Shown here: positions 11,512-24,674 of the stretch, piece after piece | Position numbering within the stretch: position 1 is the first letter of the stretch | Layout of the letters: each line of letters opens with the position of its first letter | Source of the DNA: Dirofilaria immitis | Lineage: Eukaryota; Nematoda; Chromadorea; Rhabditida; Onchocercidae | Direction of reading: 5' to 3' | Length of the DNA: 64,000 nt | NCBI GenBank assembly: GCA_024305405.1 | Contig: JAKNDB010000086.1 | Coordinates: 1,115,001 to 1,179,000 of the forward strand | Made by a program: the position numbers and the translations under genes | Notes under the pieces: model-generated | What the model saw: only the letters and a program-made list of their open reading frames with translations | Database searches by the model: none | What the model was told of the DNA's origin: nothing

Positions 11512-13918
11512 ATGGAGCAACTCATAGAGATGTATAATGAAATCGAAGATAACCATTCATGGAATTCCGTTTATCAGGTATCGTATTTTTAATTCTTATC
11601 TCGTATAATATATGTTTAATGTTCCACTTAGGAATAATCATTGTAGCAGTTAATCAATTTTAGGAGATAGATAACCAGTCTTGCAAACAGGAGAGGAAAT
11701 TAAAACTGACAACAAAGATTGCGCATTCATGGGAAAATGCTGAGAGGAATCGTTATCGAAACGTCTTAGCGTGTTGGTCTATTCCTTATTTATTTTCTAA
11801 ATTATGTTAAAAAATTATTTATGTTTTAGAATGCATTTTCTTAATTTTTTTCTTTTCTCTTTAGCAACTTTTTTGACTTCATACTATTTCAGCCGTTCAA
11901 TAAAAAAAGTAATATATTTCGGAACATCGTTTTCAATTCACACTATGACTACAATCAATACTACTAATGCAGTCATTTTATTATATTTTTAATTTCCAGA
12001 TGATACCAGCCGTGTTGTGTTGAAACGGGGAAATACTGAGCGATCTGATTATATTAACGCTTCGCCATTAATCGTTCCAGCTGCCAAACGTAATTATATT
12101 TTAACACAGGTTATTATACATTTATGAGAATTATAATTTCATAAAGAAGTTGAAATGATTATTTTAAGCTTTTCTGTTTATTGTTTCAGGGACCACTTTC
12201 AACAACTAGTAACGATTTTTGGCAGATGGTTTGGGAGCAGAATAGTACACTTATAGTTATGTTAAACAAGTTGGTAGAAAAAGGATTGCCAAAGTATGTT
12301 GAAATCCCCTTGCTTAGGTTAACCTTTTGATTTCAAATTTTTTAAGACCTTTTAAAAGTTCATCGACCAGAATATTGTCGGATTAATGTATGGCTGTCTT
12401 ACTTAAATTTATGAAAATTAATGATTTTATAGGTGCCATGATTATTTTCCATCCCTGGGCAGTCCTTTGCGCGAGTTCAATTCGTTTAACATTGTTTTAA
12501 AAAAGAGCAAGACTTCGATGATTATGTAATTCGAGATTTGGAACTGATGCGAAAAACTGAAGATGTTTTGCGGGAAAAAATGAATCTATCGAATCATTTC
12601 CACGTGTAATCAAACATTTTCATTTCACAAGTTGGCCCGATTTCGGTAATTTTGTTTTTTATTTGAGAATTCATTAATTTTTTGCTTTTGAAATTCATTA
12701 TAATTTATTATTTTTAGGAAAACAAACTGATTGAATTATTCCTTGTTTAATGGAATACTTTACTTCAACTTCTTGTCTAGGTGTTCCTCATTCAACTGCT
12801 GTGTTTATTGGATTTTTACAAGAAGTACGCGGGACCGGGCTTTTATCTGGAAAAGAACCTACTATAGTACACTGTTCAGCTGGCATTGGTCGAAGTGGAA
12901 CATTTGTAGTAGCAGACTCAGTCTTGTCAATGGTATTCTATTGCTGATAAGTTGAATTCCAAGGTTTCACTAATAGTTCTTTATAGTTTGCTAACCTTTT
13001 AATCATCTGCTTAATTTAACTGGTTTGTTGATTTCCTTCCATTTATATTTTTGTTTATCTCTTATCTTCCTTTCCATTTATTTCCCTGAAAATTCAAATT
13101 TTATTACCTTGATAGGAATTTTAACTAATAGTTTGCAGATCGAACAAGATGTAAAGACGATTGATGTAAGGAACTTGATTGTGGAAATGAGAAAATCAAG
13201 GATGGGATTGATTCAAACACCGCAACAGTTACAGTTTTGTTGGAAAACCATCACTGATGTTTTACGACAGGGAATTGTTACTAAAAACTTGAAATGTATA
13301 GAGGAAAAATTTGCCAATAAGAAATATGGAAGGAATCGTTTGGCTGTGCTCAGCAATCATATTAATGACGAAGTGGATGAAGTCCCACATTTGGAAAGAT
13401 CCCAAGCAAACCAAATGACTACGGATTTGCATTCCAAGTCTTGTGGTGATTTATCAGTTCTTCGAAAAAGAGCTTCCACTGACTGTTACGAAATGGATAA
13501 GGAAATAAAACATGCAAGAAGGTATTCTGTGATATTATTCTATTTAGTTGACAAATATTTTTCGAAGGGAATAAATAATATATTATTTAATCTTTTTTTA
13601 GCAAAATAATTTTTACATGGCAATCCTAATAAAATCATAGAGAAGGGCTGTTCTTTAAATATCGAGGAAAATCTAAAAAATATATTTCGTTCTTTTATAT
13701 ATTGTAGATCTTTTGCCTCGCATTCATTTTGAATGATTTTATTATAGTGATTCAGGAAGAAGCGTGTAGAAGGAATGCGTGCGCGCCTCTTAAAATGTGA
13801 AGATGCTCGTAAAAAGTGGCATTATATGGCGATTAGTCGTCCTGATATTGGATACCTATGTGTAGTAGTTATAGTCGTTTTCGCCATATACTGTATTTAT
13901 CGTTTGACTTCATCATAA
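11512..13918 (+). CDS. PTPN1/2: Non-receptor protein tyrosine phosphatase, PTPN1/PTPN2 type, tail-anchored (two frame breaks)
   Basis: Eight exons: 11512-11577, 11664-11772, 12000-12109, 12190-12293, 12433-12645, 12781-12932, 13139-13521, 13756-13918. The order of motifs matches PTP1[33 protein letters not shown] (WPD loop with the general-acid Asp), [10 protein letters not shown] (P-loop with the catalytic Cys and Arg), and the Q-loop region [10 protein letters not shown]. The last exon ends in a hydrophobic helix ([14 protein letters not shown]) followed by IYRLTSS, the tail anchor that places PTP1B on the ER, where it dephosphorylates receptor tyrosine kinases. Exon 5 is broken twice. In two A6 runs (12499-12504 and 12575-12580) one more A is needed to continue into the WPD loop; with both, the exon length fits its phases. 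These are more likely sequence errors than a pseudogene. Confidence 0.9.
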
Positions 13919-15443
13919 CGCTGATATCATTTGTTTCCAATTTAATTTCGATATTAATGTTGTGGAATGAAAACTTGTTCGCGAAATCCGTAAAAAACAG
14001 TTTTATAAATATAAAAACCGTTCTTTAAATATCGAGAAAGGTCTGTAATTGTTTTATGTCAGAGAATGAATCTCTCACTAAGGCTAAGGAAGCTTATTTC
14101 AGTTTTTTTTTTGGAGTAATAATACATATTGGATGCCTTTTTGTTTATTGGAATTAAAACCTAGCAAGTATTGGTTTTTTCACTTTTTATATCTTCTGTT
14201 TGCTACGTGCATGTCATTGCCCTGTAATGTAGGTTAACATAGTTTTTTTGAATATATGCTCCTTTTTTCGTTAAAAATTTTTTTGCTATATTTATCATAT
14301 CATGTTTTAAATATATTTTTTTGGAATTTGTGCATTTTCTTGACATAATTTTAATTTTTTTCAATTAACAAATTTACATCGAATTATGGCAAATGTTGTA
14401 TTGCATCTGACATATTCATAATTTCCTGGTGTGCCCAATAATTCTAGTTCGGTTGTTTTTCTAGCTATTTCACTTAGCGAATAATAGTTTTCATTTGTAA
14501 GAGATTAATTTACGAATTACATCCGAATTTTCAAATGAATGTTGAACTGCGTGTATTTCATGTCCTGCATGACTACTTGTACCCATAACATTCATAAATC
14601 AAGGTATTTGATATCGCATTACCAGTGCTATCCGATCATTCACTATTGTGTCTTATGTGATAGCATGATTGCGTGTGCTTATATTTGATCTCTAGAAAAT
14701 ATCAAAATATCAACTTTGCATCATATGATAATAGACTGAAGAAATGCTGGATGCGGAGCAATTGCAGATAAGAACTTTATTAATTTGTCCTTACTTGAAC
14801 AACACGTAATATTAAAACGTTATTTTTTCTGAGTAGTTATTGTTTTGCTATGCAATGTAAGCAAGTGCAACTTTAAGTTTCTTTCATCATCACCAATGTT
14901 TCTCTCCTTCATTTGCCATTTTTCTATTTCAATTTATGATGTGCCGTTTTGCATTATCTCCAAGTGATTCTGAATTTAATTGAGTATGTCATTTTTTTCT
15001 AATGCTCAGTATCTGTTATTCATCTTTTATTTATTTAGAATCGCCTTTTGTTTTTTTCACATCAATTTTGGTAACAATAGTTAGATCTTTAAATGTATGT
15101 AGGTTACAAGTCTTTGTGCAATAGGTACTGTTTAATTTGTAAATGAGTATTGTCAAAAGTAGCTAGATGCTTAGTCAAGATTCTTTGTCAGTGTGGGACT
15201 GTTCTTATACTCATGTTTTAAGTGAAGTAATCGTTAAGTAATAATTGTTTTCAGAATCATGAAGTGTCCATATTATAGCTATGCATTGTTATTATGGTGT
15301 TGAATTATTTAGGAAATATGAAATTGGATTATTTTTACCGTATCGTAAAATCCCATTTAATCCTGTTTTTATGTTAATAATATTATAATTTTATAGGAGG
15401 AAAAGACTGCTTCAAAATTTCTTGCTGCTGTTGATTTGTCTTA
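13919..15443. other. Intergenic region between the phosphatase and RAE1
   Basis: About 1.5 kb, very T-rich, with no credible ORF on either strand. A 17-base string GTTCTTTAAATATCGAG is shared between the last phosphatase intron (about 13650) and this 3' flank (about 14021). An acceptor-like ATTTTATAG near 15397 precedes the RAE1 start by some 45 bases and may be its trans-splice site. Confidence 0.5.
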
Positions 15444-18400
15444 ATGTTTGGTACCAATAATGCTTTTGGCTCAAGACCAAATAGTATATTCTCATCCGGC
15501 ACCGCCAATACAAGTCAAAATCCGCTAAACGATGTTGAAGTGCGTTGTATCATCCAATATTTTTGTTATGCGGATTTGGTTATTCATCGATACTTGACCA
15601 TTGTTTTAGGAACATGCTTCAATAATGGTTTAGGATTTGGGAAAGGAAGACACAAAATGTTCAATTTCCAAACTAGTTCATAATGCTTCTGGATTGTTAG
15701 ATATTTACGAGTTTGTAGTTTTTGGTCTTGCAATCTTTGATTTTCTGCAAGTGTTCTGCAGAGATTCTATGAACATATTTCAGTAATTTGAAGCAGCTTA
15801 CTGTGTGTTTTATTTAGTTATTAATAAAGAAATGAAGTGAAATGTTTATAATTTCTAATCAGTAATTAATCTGAGGACTTATATGCAAATCTTCAAGAGT
15901 CAAATTCTTCGAATGATTTGTATTTTTAGGTACCATCACCTCCGGATGACACGGTTGAAGCGTTAAAATTCAATCCGCAGGTTACTGGTCAGCCGGTTTT
16001 GCTTGTTTCGGGTAGTTGGGATTCGATAGTCCGTGTATGGCAAATTAGCGAAAACGGTCAGTGTGAAGCAAAAGCGCAACAAAATATTGCGGGACCAGTT
16101 TTAGATCTTGATTGGCTTGATGTGAGTTTAGTTATCATCGTAAACAACATAAACCTTAATCTAGTATATAATAAATCGCTTCCTATAGTTTTGTAATATG
16201 AAGTTTGTCAAAAAAAAAAAAGGAATTCGATCTTATAATTTTGCTTTTTATGTCAAAACTTATAAATATTATCCATATTATGATTTTCAGACTAAGATCG
16301 GTTTTTTCCTCAATTGCCATACTTTTTTTGCTTAATTTTATTCAATTTTTATGGATATGATTGATTATTCGCCAGAAAGCGAGCTTTCATGACTATGAAA
16401 TCTATAGCCTTTCTCCCTTATCGTTTTTTACTGCTTTAAAAACTTCACTGAAAGAAAAAATAATGTTAGGAATCATGTCGCTTCTGTATCAAAAATATTT
16501 CAATAAGTAACTGCTGATTTCCTTGGAAATTATTATCCATTATACAGTAGATGACCGATTAATTTAAGCGAATTACACCTGGTATTCATTGATATTGCGG
16601 AGTGATAAAAATGTCTGCGTTATTGTAGGATGGCACCAAAATATTTATTGCAAGTGCCGATAAACAAGTGCGCGTTTGGGATCTAGCTTCAAATCAAATG
16701 GCAGTTGTGGGAACAGTAAGTGTTCTTTCTTTCTTGTATGCCACATAAAAATTTTTATAGTTATGACAAACTTGTTTCACACTATAATGTTGGAACTGTA
16801 TTAATTTCCTTTTCTGTTGATTTTTAGCACGATGAACCTGTTAGGAAGTGTCACTGGATCAAAGCTCCTAATTACAGTTGCTTAATGACTGGGTCATGGG
16901 ATAAAACTTTGCGGTAGGTAATATTGTTTCGATTTGTTGTTTGCTCAGTTTTGGTGAAATTTAATTTTTATTTATTAACTTATTGCATTCATAAGTTTAA
17001 GTATAATTGAGAAATTTTTCATAATTAACTTGCTAACACTTTCTAATTAATATATGGTCGCGTTTTTGTAATTTAAAGAATTTTCGTTGGCCAAGTAAAC
17101 TTTAGAGAATTCCGGTTTACTGCAGATTTTGGGACATGAGGCAGCTGCCCACGCAAACTTCTTTAGCAACAGTGCAACTTGCAGAACGTGTTTATTGTAG
17201 CGATGTATTATTTCCTATGAGCGTTGTTGGTCTCGCTAATCGGCGTATGAAGGTATTGCTTGTAATTATTTTATTACAGTATGTATATAAAATTATTATG
17301 GCATGATTTATTTTGATATAATCTCTTAATTATATGTGATTGTTACGGTATAGTAGCAATGAAGTATCTACGTAAGCAATTCCACAATTCCATTTTAAAA
17401 CCCGAAAGCGATTATTATAATTGGAATCTTGGATTTTATGAATTGTTGCAGATTTATAGATTAGACAATGAACCATCCGAAGTAAAAGATATCGAAACTC
17501 CATTAAAGTACCAGGTGGAATTTATAGTACTTATAAAAAGTGCAATTTATCCTTTTAATTGTTTTTATATGTACGTTAAAAAAATGGGATATCAGCCTAC
17601 ATTCATAGAGCATAAATATCTTATTCAGATTTTTGAATTTAATTCTAATTTCAGAGCCGCTGTGCTTCAATTTTCAAAGACAAAACAAGTGGAATGCCCA
17701 CTGGATATGCGCTTGGGTCTATTGAAGGTCGAGTTGCAATACAGTATGTGGAAGCGGCCAATCCAAAAGATAATTTCACCTTCAAATGTCATCGCTCACC
17801 AGAATTGATCAATGGATTTCAGGAAATCTACGCCGTAAGCATTCTTTTAATGCACCATCTTGTCTAGCGGTTCTAATCTGAAACTTGCTAGTAATCTAAA
17901 TCGACAGCTCGACTTATGTTTGTTTTTCATCTTTTTACTTTAATTCCTGCTTAATATTTTAATTTTTCTATTGGTTTTGGTAGGATGAAAGCTTGCTGAC
18001 AAGCTTGCTGACATATATATTCTTTAATGGAACTATTTCAGTTTCTTTATAATCTATTGCTACTAATAATTAAGCCTATATACCCTCAACATGTGAGATA
18101 CGATTGTGACCAATCACTATTGGTTATCTTACTCTTTTTGAGTGTGAACATATTTTGAAATTTAGTTATTTCATTTAAAATTTTTGATTCCATTAAGAGA
18201 AGAAAAGTTTCGATAAAAACAGCCGTCGAAATGACGAATATCTATTTAGATCATTAAAATAACCCAGAAAATGTGAACGCCTCGTTTTTTCAAATTAATA
18301 TATAATGTCCCAGAACTTACCATTTTAATGAAATAGTGATCTGTTTTAGTAGATAGGATTTTAAGCACATATGTGATTTTTCAGGTGAATGATATCGCAT

Positions 18401-18856
18401 TTCATCCAAATTATGGAACGCTGGCAACGGTTGGTTCTGATGGTCGAATTTCATTTTGGGACAAGGACGCACGAACAAAATTGAAAACATCAGATCCACT
18501 GCCAGCACCCGTAACGCGGTGTGTTATACATTCTTCAGGACAGATGATGGCTTATGCTATTGGTTACGATTGGAGTAAGGTATGATTTATGCTTTGTCAA
18601 GAAGTCGTTTAAATTCATAAAAGGATATGGCTTTTTATAATGATTTTAGTTATTAATCCATTAATCAGATCGTATTTCAGACCATTTCCAAAAAGGAAGA
18701 GACTAAAACTCTGGAACACTGCAATAAAAATTAATGTTCTTAGATTATGATCGTTGGTTATCAAGTTAAATAAAGACATTTCTTCAGGGTCATGAAGGAT
18801 ATAATCCTCAAAGTGCCGGAAGCAAAATCTTTTACATGCGTGTGATGAAGATATGA
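15444..18856 (+). CDS. RAE1: RAE1/Gle2 mRNA export factor, WD40 propeller
   Basis: Nine exons: 15444-15539, 15930-16121, 16629-16715, 16828-16913, 17126-17252, 17452-17514, 17655-17834, 18385-18579, 18788-18856. They encode 364 residues, against 368 in human RAE1. Recognisable segments in order: MFGTNNAFG at the start, [76 protein letters not shown] and [19 protein letters not shown]1 binds the GLEBS motif of NUP98 at nuclear pores, helps mRNA export, and acts in spindle assembly. As read, the frame stops at 18854-18856 after MRVMKI. A one-base shift would instead continue as [11 protein letters not shown] to a TAA at 18874, which resembles the human basic end EELKPRNKK, so the C-terminus is probably misread here. 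Confidence 0.95.
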
Positions 18857-19581
18857 AACCCAAACAGAAGAAATAATGCGTTAATTTGTTTTTACTGTTG
18901 TCTCTCATAAAGTTTTTCAATTCCTTAAGTAAACTATTTGTTTTTTCTAATCGTCATGTAAAGTGATTGAGCAGATAAAGATATTAACAGATTTTTCAGC
19001 TGAAAAATCTTCAAATGAAGGACTGAAAAATCTTTAGGTTTTTCTTAAATTTTTTTCATCTAATAAACAGTGAGAAAAAATAATCTCAATAACAGCACTA
19101 GAAACAAAACGAAAAAGAAGCATAAATATTCAGATAATATACCAACAAAAAAGAGCTACTTCAGAGATTTGTTATTTCAATTAATATTGCTCGATTTATT
19201 GGCCGGAAGTTGTTTGGTAATAAAATTAGAATGACTAGGCTGTTTTTGAATTGATTATTCCACTTTTTCTAGATAGTTGAATTGCTGTTTTTCTATTTTA
19301 ATTTTCATATTTTATGAACATAAACTGATCTCTCATCTTACTGTTGTTATAAAAATTTTTCTGCGTTTGAATATTTCACTTTGAAGTCTAATGATTTAGA
19401 AATATAATCGTGAAACAAAAGATGAATACTGTTAGCTTTCTCCGCATATTTATTTGCAGATTTAAAAATTGTATTTGACTGTTTCAAATTTTGTTTCCAA
19501 TATGATATTATGGAGGTCATTAATCTTTGTCTTTCTAATCTAATGCTAATTTTATCCGATGACTTTACAGCGGAATGCTAA

Positions 19582-19624
19582 AAATTTTATTTTTATTGGC
19601 TGAGAGCCAATAAAAATAAAATTT
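19582..19624. repeat. Perfect 20-bp inverted repeat with 3-base loop
   Basis: Arms 19582-19601 and 19605-19624 are exact reverse complements around the loop GAG. The tip of the stem is CCAAT/ATTGG-containing and the rest is A/T. No coding sequence is associated. The loop is too short for a canonical microRNA precursor. Confidence 0.9.
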
Positions 19625-21178
19625 AGAGTCTAACGAAGGAGAATGCAGAAATCGAGTGTATGATAATCAGATTGGTAGACGACGCATCATATTCAAATTA
19701 CTATTAAATAGATATGTTTGCGATTTCGGGAAATGAATTTAACTTTTTTCTTTTATTTTTCTTATTCTTTTTACCGTATCGAGAGTTCTCAAATTTATCA
19801 CGCACTTCCGAACTATTTTTGGAAACAATAGCGACAGGCCATATTTTTCCATCTTGCTCTGGAACTATTTCCTGGGCCAGTAGATCTGTTAAGCTCTAGT
19901 TTTCAGTTCTACTTCTTCAGACTGAATTTTGCAAGCGATCATTGGCATAATTTGCATCTAAGTTTCTTCGTTAAGATCCGTTTAAAATCTGAATCAGTCT
20001 TTTTTCTTTTCTCGGCTTTAAAAGAGGAAAATCTTGACTTTCTAATGTAAGCCACTTTTATCGTCATAGAATTTATTCCAGACTGTCAGGAAACTTTTAC
20101 ATCGAATCTGTTTTAGAGATTCATCAGCCGGAAATTGTACAGAGTTTAGTTCATTAGTTTTGTTAACACAAGCCTACGCCATTTCTATTAAGAGCCAGAA
20201 GGCACAATTCAGTGTGTTTTTCTCCAAATTTTCTTATTTGGTTGCCAAACCTAGCATTAGTACTATTTAAAAGTAAATTGCTTCAGCTGATTATTTCTTT
20301 GAAAAAATTTTTTCCTTATTTTTGTTAATATTTAAGAAAAGTCCCACTGAATATTATTACAGTATCATAAATCACGTTTATTCACTGCCTAAAGTTAATC
20401 ATTAGATGCATGAGAACTTTTTAGATCTGTTTATAAGAAAATATCAAATTCGAGATGAAAAACTAAGAAATACTGTAACTAGCAAACAAAAGTATATTAT
20501 TAAAAGACTTTTAAAGAAGTTCGATAGTTGAAATTTTTTCTTAACTTGAGTATGTTTTAAAGAAGTTAAAATTCTTGAGTACGACTTATGACACCAAATT
20601 AAAGTGTTAAGTTTTAAAATTATTTTTTTGAGGATGATTTCAATTGTATCGGGAAAAGAATTGTCAAAAATGATAATTAAATGTCATAAAATGAAGAAGA
20701 GAATTAATGATCAAATTTTGAATCCAATTTTTCATTCATTTCCTGCAAACTTGTGTTCAAATCGTTAATTTATCGAGAATTTGGTCTATCTAAAATATTT
20801 GAATTTTAGGATAAGAAGAAAAGCAATTTGATGTTATTAAAGATGTAACTTGAATGTGCTTCATATTACGCAGAAAGAAATATTTGCTATCAATTTGCAA
20901 CTTCGCTTCATCGATACTTATCAGCGACTTTTATTCACAATATTCATGTACATTTCTGGCATAAATTTATTCTCGTTTCGAAATTTTAAATGGTATCGCA
21001 AGAAAATGTTATTACTAAGACAAAAATCTAAACAGAATATCAAAATTGATATTTCGGCTGCAGTCACAACATAAGTTGTACAATTAGTTTTTGCTTCAAT
21101 TAATTGTCCATTAAAATTGTTTTTTACCAGCCATATCGGCGAAAGCCTGAACATGTAAATAGTTCTATATAGATAGAA

Positions 21179-21800
21179 ATGTTAGAAGGGAATTAAAATA
21201 AATAGCGCGCCAGAATTATGAGACCAGTAAACTAAAAGGATAGAGATAAAAAGATGTTCTCAATCGAAGCACTCGAGTTACCCACTGGTCAACAAAATGG
21301 GATCAACTTACCTAGAGTCAACAAACTGAAGGATATATAAGGAGTAACTGCGATTCAATTACCCAAGTTTGAGAAACAATGCGACAACGGTAATTCGACG
21401 GTTAATAAGGATCAGTTACTCGGCGACGACTCAAGTTGAACTCGACGGTCAAGGGGATCAGTTAGTCAACGACACCTGAGGTTCAACTCGATGGTCAAGC
21501 AGGACCAGTTACTCGACGACAACTCAAATTCGATCCGCAATTTACAATTCAGCGAAGTTTGGAAATATAGTCCAACAGTTCGGAGAACAATTCGACGTAA
21601 CAGGAACACATTTCAAAGGTACGGGAAACAGCAGTGTCGATAGCAGAGATCGATAGCACGGAGAGGAGATACGACCCTCTCGTAACCTTTAAGATATGTT
21701 ATTGCGCATTTGATTCAGCGTCTTGTATAAGCAAGATATTGTGTTTATAATATAGTATAAGCCTAGATATAGAAGTACATTCTCTCCTCCTATTCGAAAG
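21179..21800. mobile_element. Possible solo LTR or degraded retroelement end
   Basis: A roughly 600-base island has base composition unlike its surroundings (many GAC, CGA and GGTCAA words). It begins TGTTAGAAGGGAATTAAAAT, like the start of BEL/Pao-type LTRs, with AGAAA just before it and AGAAA again near 21801. Inside are three degenerate copies of a 46-48 base unit at 21393-21440, 21441-21486 and 21487-21534 (core CTCGACGGTCAAG...GATCAGTTA). The right part has TATA-like AT sequence and a CTCCTCC tract. No reverse transcriptase or gag frame is next to it, so a solo LTR is the simplest reading. The right terminus and target duplication are uncertain. Confidence 0.4.
21393..21534. repeat. Three degenerate tandem copies of a 46-48 bp unit
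   Basis: Successive units start with TTCGACGGT, CTCGACGGT and CTCGATGGT, contain GGATCAGTTACTC, GGATCAGTTAGTC and GGACCAGTTACTC, and end with CTCAAGTTGAA, CTGAGGTTCAA and CTCAAATTCGA. The pattern is visible by eye. It sits inside the LTR-like island. Confidence 0.75.
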
Positions 21801-24674
21801 AAAGAAATTTGAAAATTACTCTTCATTTAATCTTTTTCCCTACAAGTCATTCCTTTGGACAAACAAGATTCTATCTCTTTTCCTTCGTAAAATCAACATG
21901 TTATGAGAGCAATGAAAAGTTCATCCATCCAGCACTGTACCATAGAACTTGTAGTAATTTTAGCATAGATTCTAAAATAGATGAAATTTAATAAGTTTAT
22001 TTGATTACATTGAGTTGAAATAATAAGTACCAAGGATGACAAACGAGGTTAATAATAATGTTTGGAAAAAATTGGAACATAATTTGAGCTATCTTCTTTC
22101 CAGTCCTCCGCTAATAAATTCCAATGCTACCTTGGTAATAGAAATTAGATTTAAAAAAATTGAAAACTGAAATTTCACTTAATTCGAAGATTCTTAGAAG
22201 CATCAAATAAGAATAAATAATTCACCCACTGGACAATTATAACAAACAATAAAGTTAGAAATAAAAAGAACAGCATAAGAATGAGAGACAAATGGCATTC
22301 TCATATTCTGGTATCTTTTTTCTCCTCGAAACTAGGCAAAACTCAACCTGCAAGTCTAGATAATTTATAGGCGGAAATCTGCCAACGACCTATACAATAT
22401 GTCTCGTAAAAAGATATGAAAATAAAAAGTAAGATGTGAGCTCTATTTTGGTCTGAAGACAGTAAAATTTGAATTATAATGGTTTTCAATCCATCATATC
22501 CTCGGGAGAATAATGTTGAACAATTGTATTTACAGCGGCAGTAGCAATTGAGGAGCATTCTGACAAGAAAATTACAGGGTGTATCTACTAAATATAGAAA
22601 GCTGCATAATCTGCAGTCTACTGCAGAATGAAATCATGGAAATGTTAAATGAAATTCCACGAATTCTTCAAGTAGTTTCTACGGTGTTTGCAACATTATC
22701 GATAGTTGCAGGGATTATCGATGATCTCAGACATTGTAAATGATCCTTCACGCCACTGTCAACCTTACTGTCATAGCTGTCACCATTGCGTTGTAACTTT
22801 ACAAAAACATGAGGAGTGAACAATCATAACCCGGATCTAAAACCACTGCTCCATCTTTCGAACTGATTAATGCTTAGTGGTTTTTCAAGCCACATAGATA
22901 ATGTCACATAATTCCAGCTCATGTCCTCCCTTATACAAATAACTGGTATGGAATTTATCGGTAACTTTCAACTTTGCATAAATATAGATGTTTTAAATCT
23001 CAATTTAGCAAAAACGCATAATATTCTAGGAATGCAACATGTTAATTGAGCCTTACAATAGGAAATTTGGACACTTTAGGACCCTATGAATTGCATGCCA
23101 AATTTATATATTATCTCATGCGCAACCTCATTTGTGGGTCTTGGACATTGTTTTTTTTTTTGGAATATTAAGGCAAGGAAAATTGTAACCACATCGATTA
23201 AATAGAAGTGCAGTCAATTCTTCCTTAACGACAAAAAGGAAGCAATAAAGTTTCCAGCTATATATGCCAGCTATAGCTAGAGCAGTAATTTTGGATATCC
23301 ATGTGGAAACAATCACTGAGTGATTCGGTTGCTAGCCATAAACATATTTTAGTTATACTATCAATGGGGCTGTTATAGATGTGTGAGCCTGAAGTACTAC
23401 CAACTTCTTTCTCTTAATGTAAAATGTAGTCCAAAATGGCATCCACAAAATTAAGCAGCACAGATTTTCTCCTCTTCGCGTGCCATCACTCAGAGTGCCA
23501 GGAAGATTCAAATCGAACGTGCTGTGCCCATAATTTGCCCTCCCCATCCGGGAGCCTAAAAACAAATTTGGTTATCCTCTAAGTATAACCGATTTCAAAA
23601 AAATTTTCTTCTTAGTCTTCCGTAGTTTTGATTTGAAATAAAAATTTAAAATGAGTTCTCAAATATTCCAGCAATTCCGCACCGCCTAATATGTCATCAC
23701 ATTCTGACATCATACATTTCCTATATCGAGAAATCAAGAAGCACAAAATGTAATTTTTTAAACTCTCTTAATATCCATACCTACTGCCTTTCAACCAATT
23801 GAATTCAGAAATAGTTATAACGTCTTGAGATCGCACTTGCGAAAGAAATTAAATCCATATGATCATAGCTATGAAACCTCGGACAAAGAGAATCTTTGCT
23901 ATATGCCTGTTCTATTGAAAAGAAATAATAGCCTTATTATTTGATCAGAGGGCATTTTTTAATGCCGAAATTTACACTGTAGTACTAACGACAAGCGAAA
24001 AAGCAAATAGAGGTCGAAAAACAAAGTCCGGAGAAGTAGTGTGAGTCAACTCAAACATAGGGCCATTATAATTGCAATCATTACATAACAATACACAAAA
24101 ATATAAATAAAATGTTCGAAAGAATATAATAAAATACAAAATAATATTTCTATAAGGTTTCTACACCTTCAAAACATTTCATGGAGAAATTCGATCCCAA
24201 TTATGAAAATTTTCCTTTGTTTGAATGAGTAATCTTTGCCGACAGTCTTCAAACAGCGTTAGATACAAACTATGAACATTCAAAGTAGCCAAATAGTATA
24301 TACTCACAAGAAATTCAAAAAGAAAACAAAGTTAAAAAATATGTCTCGAAAGAAGATAGATTTTTTTACATCGTGAAAAAGTATAATTTAATTTAAAAAT
24401 AATGTGGTAACTTTTTTTTATTTTCAAATAGTAAGTAAGTAATATGGTTAGGAAATCATTATCTATAATAAACAAAAAGCGACAGACAGACAAACCTTGG
24501 AATAAAAATTGGAATGATCACAGGTAGTATGATAAATGTTTTAAATACACTCAATGATTCTGTTTCATCAGGATTTTAACAACGCCATATCAACGAATTT
24601 CCTTTCACAGTTAATCAGCAAAAAATATGAGGAAAACCATAGTATTTTTACCTTAACAGTCAAGCCAAGTGCAG

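Larger units (their letters stand above)
18877..24674. other. Gene-poor region between RAE1 and the calcium-sensor gene
   Basis: About 5.8 kb. Short open frames occur but none has a family signature. It contains the perfect hairpin at 19582-19624 and the GC-richer LTR-like island at about 21179-21800. On the minus strand at about 23400-23560 there is a less AT-rich stretch after a TTTTTAG acceptor that reads GRANYGHSTFDLNLPG and RRGENLCCLILW. It might be an orphan exon, but I cannot connect it to a gene. Confidence 0.45.

Noticed and set aside
12499..12580. Programmed frameshifting in the phosphatase
   Set aside because: The same kind of one-base loss occurs in at least nine other genes and on both strands, so a gene-specific recoding mechanism is not needed.
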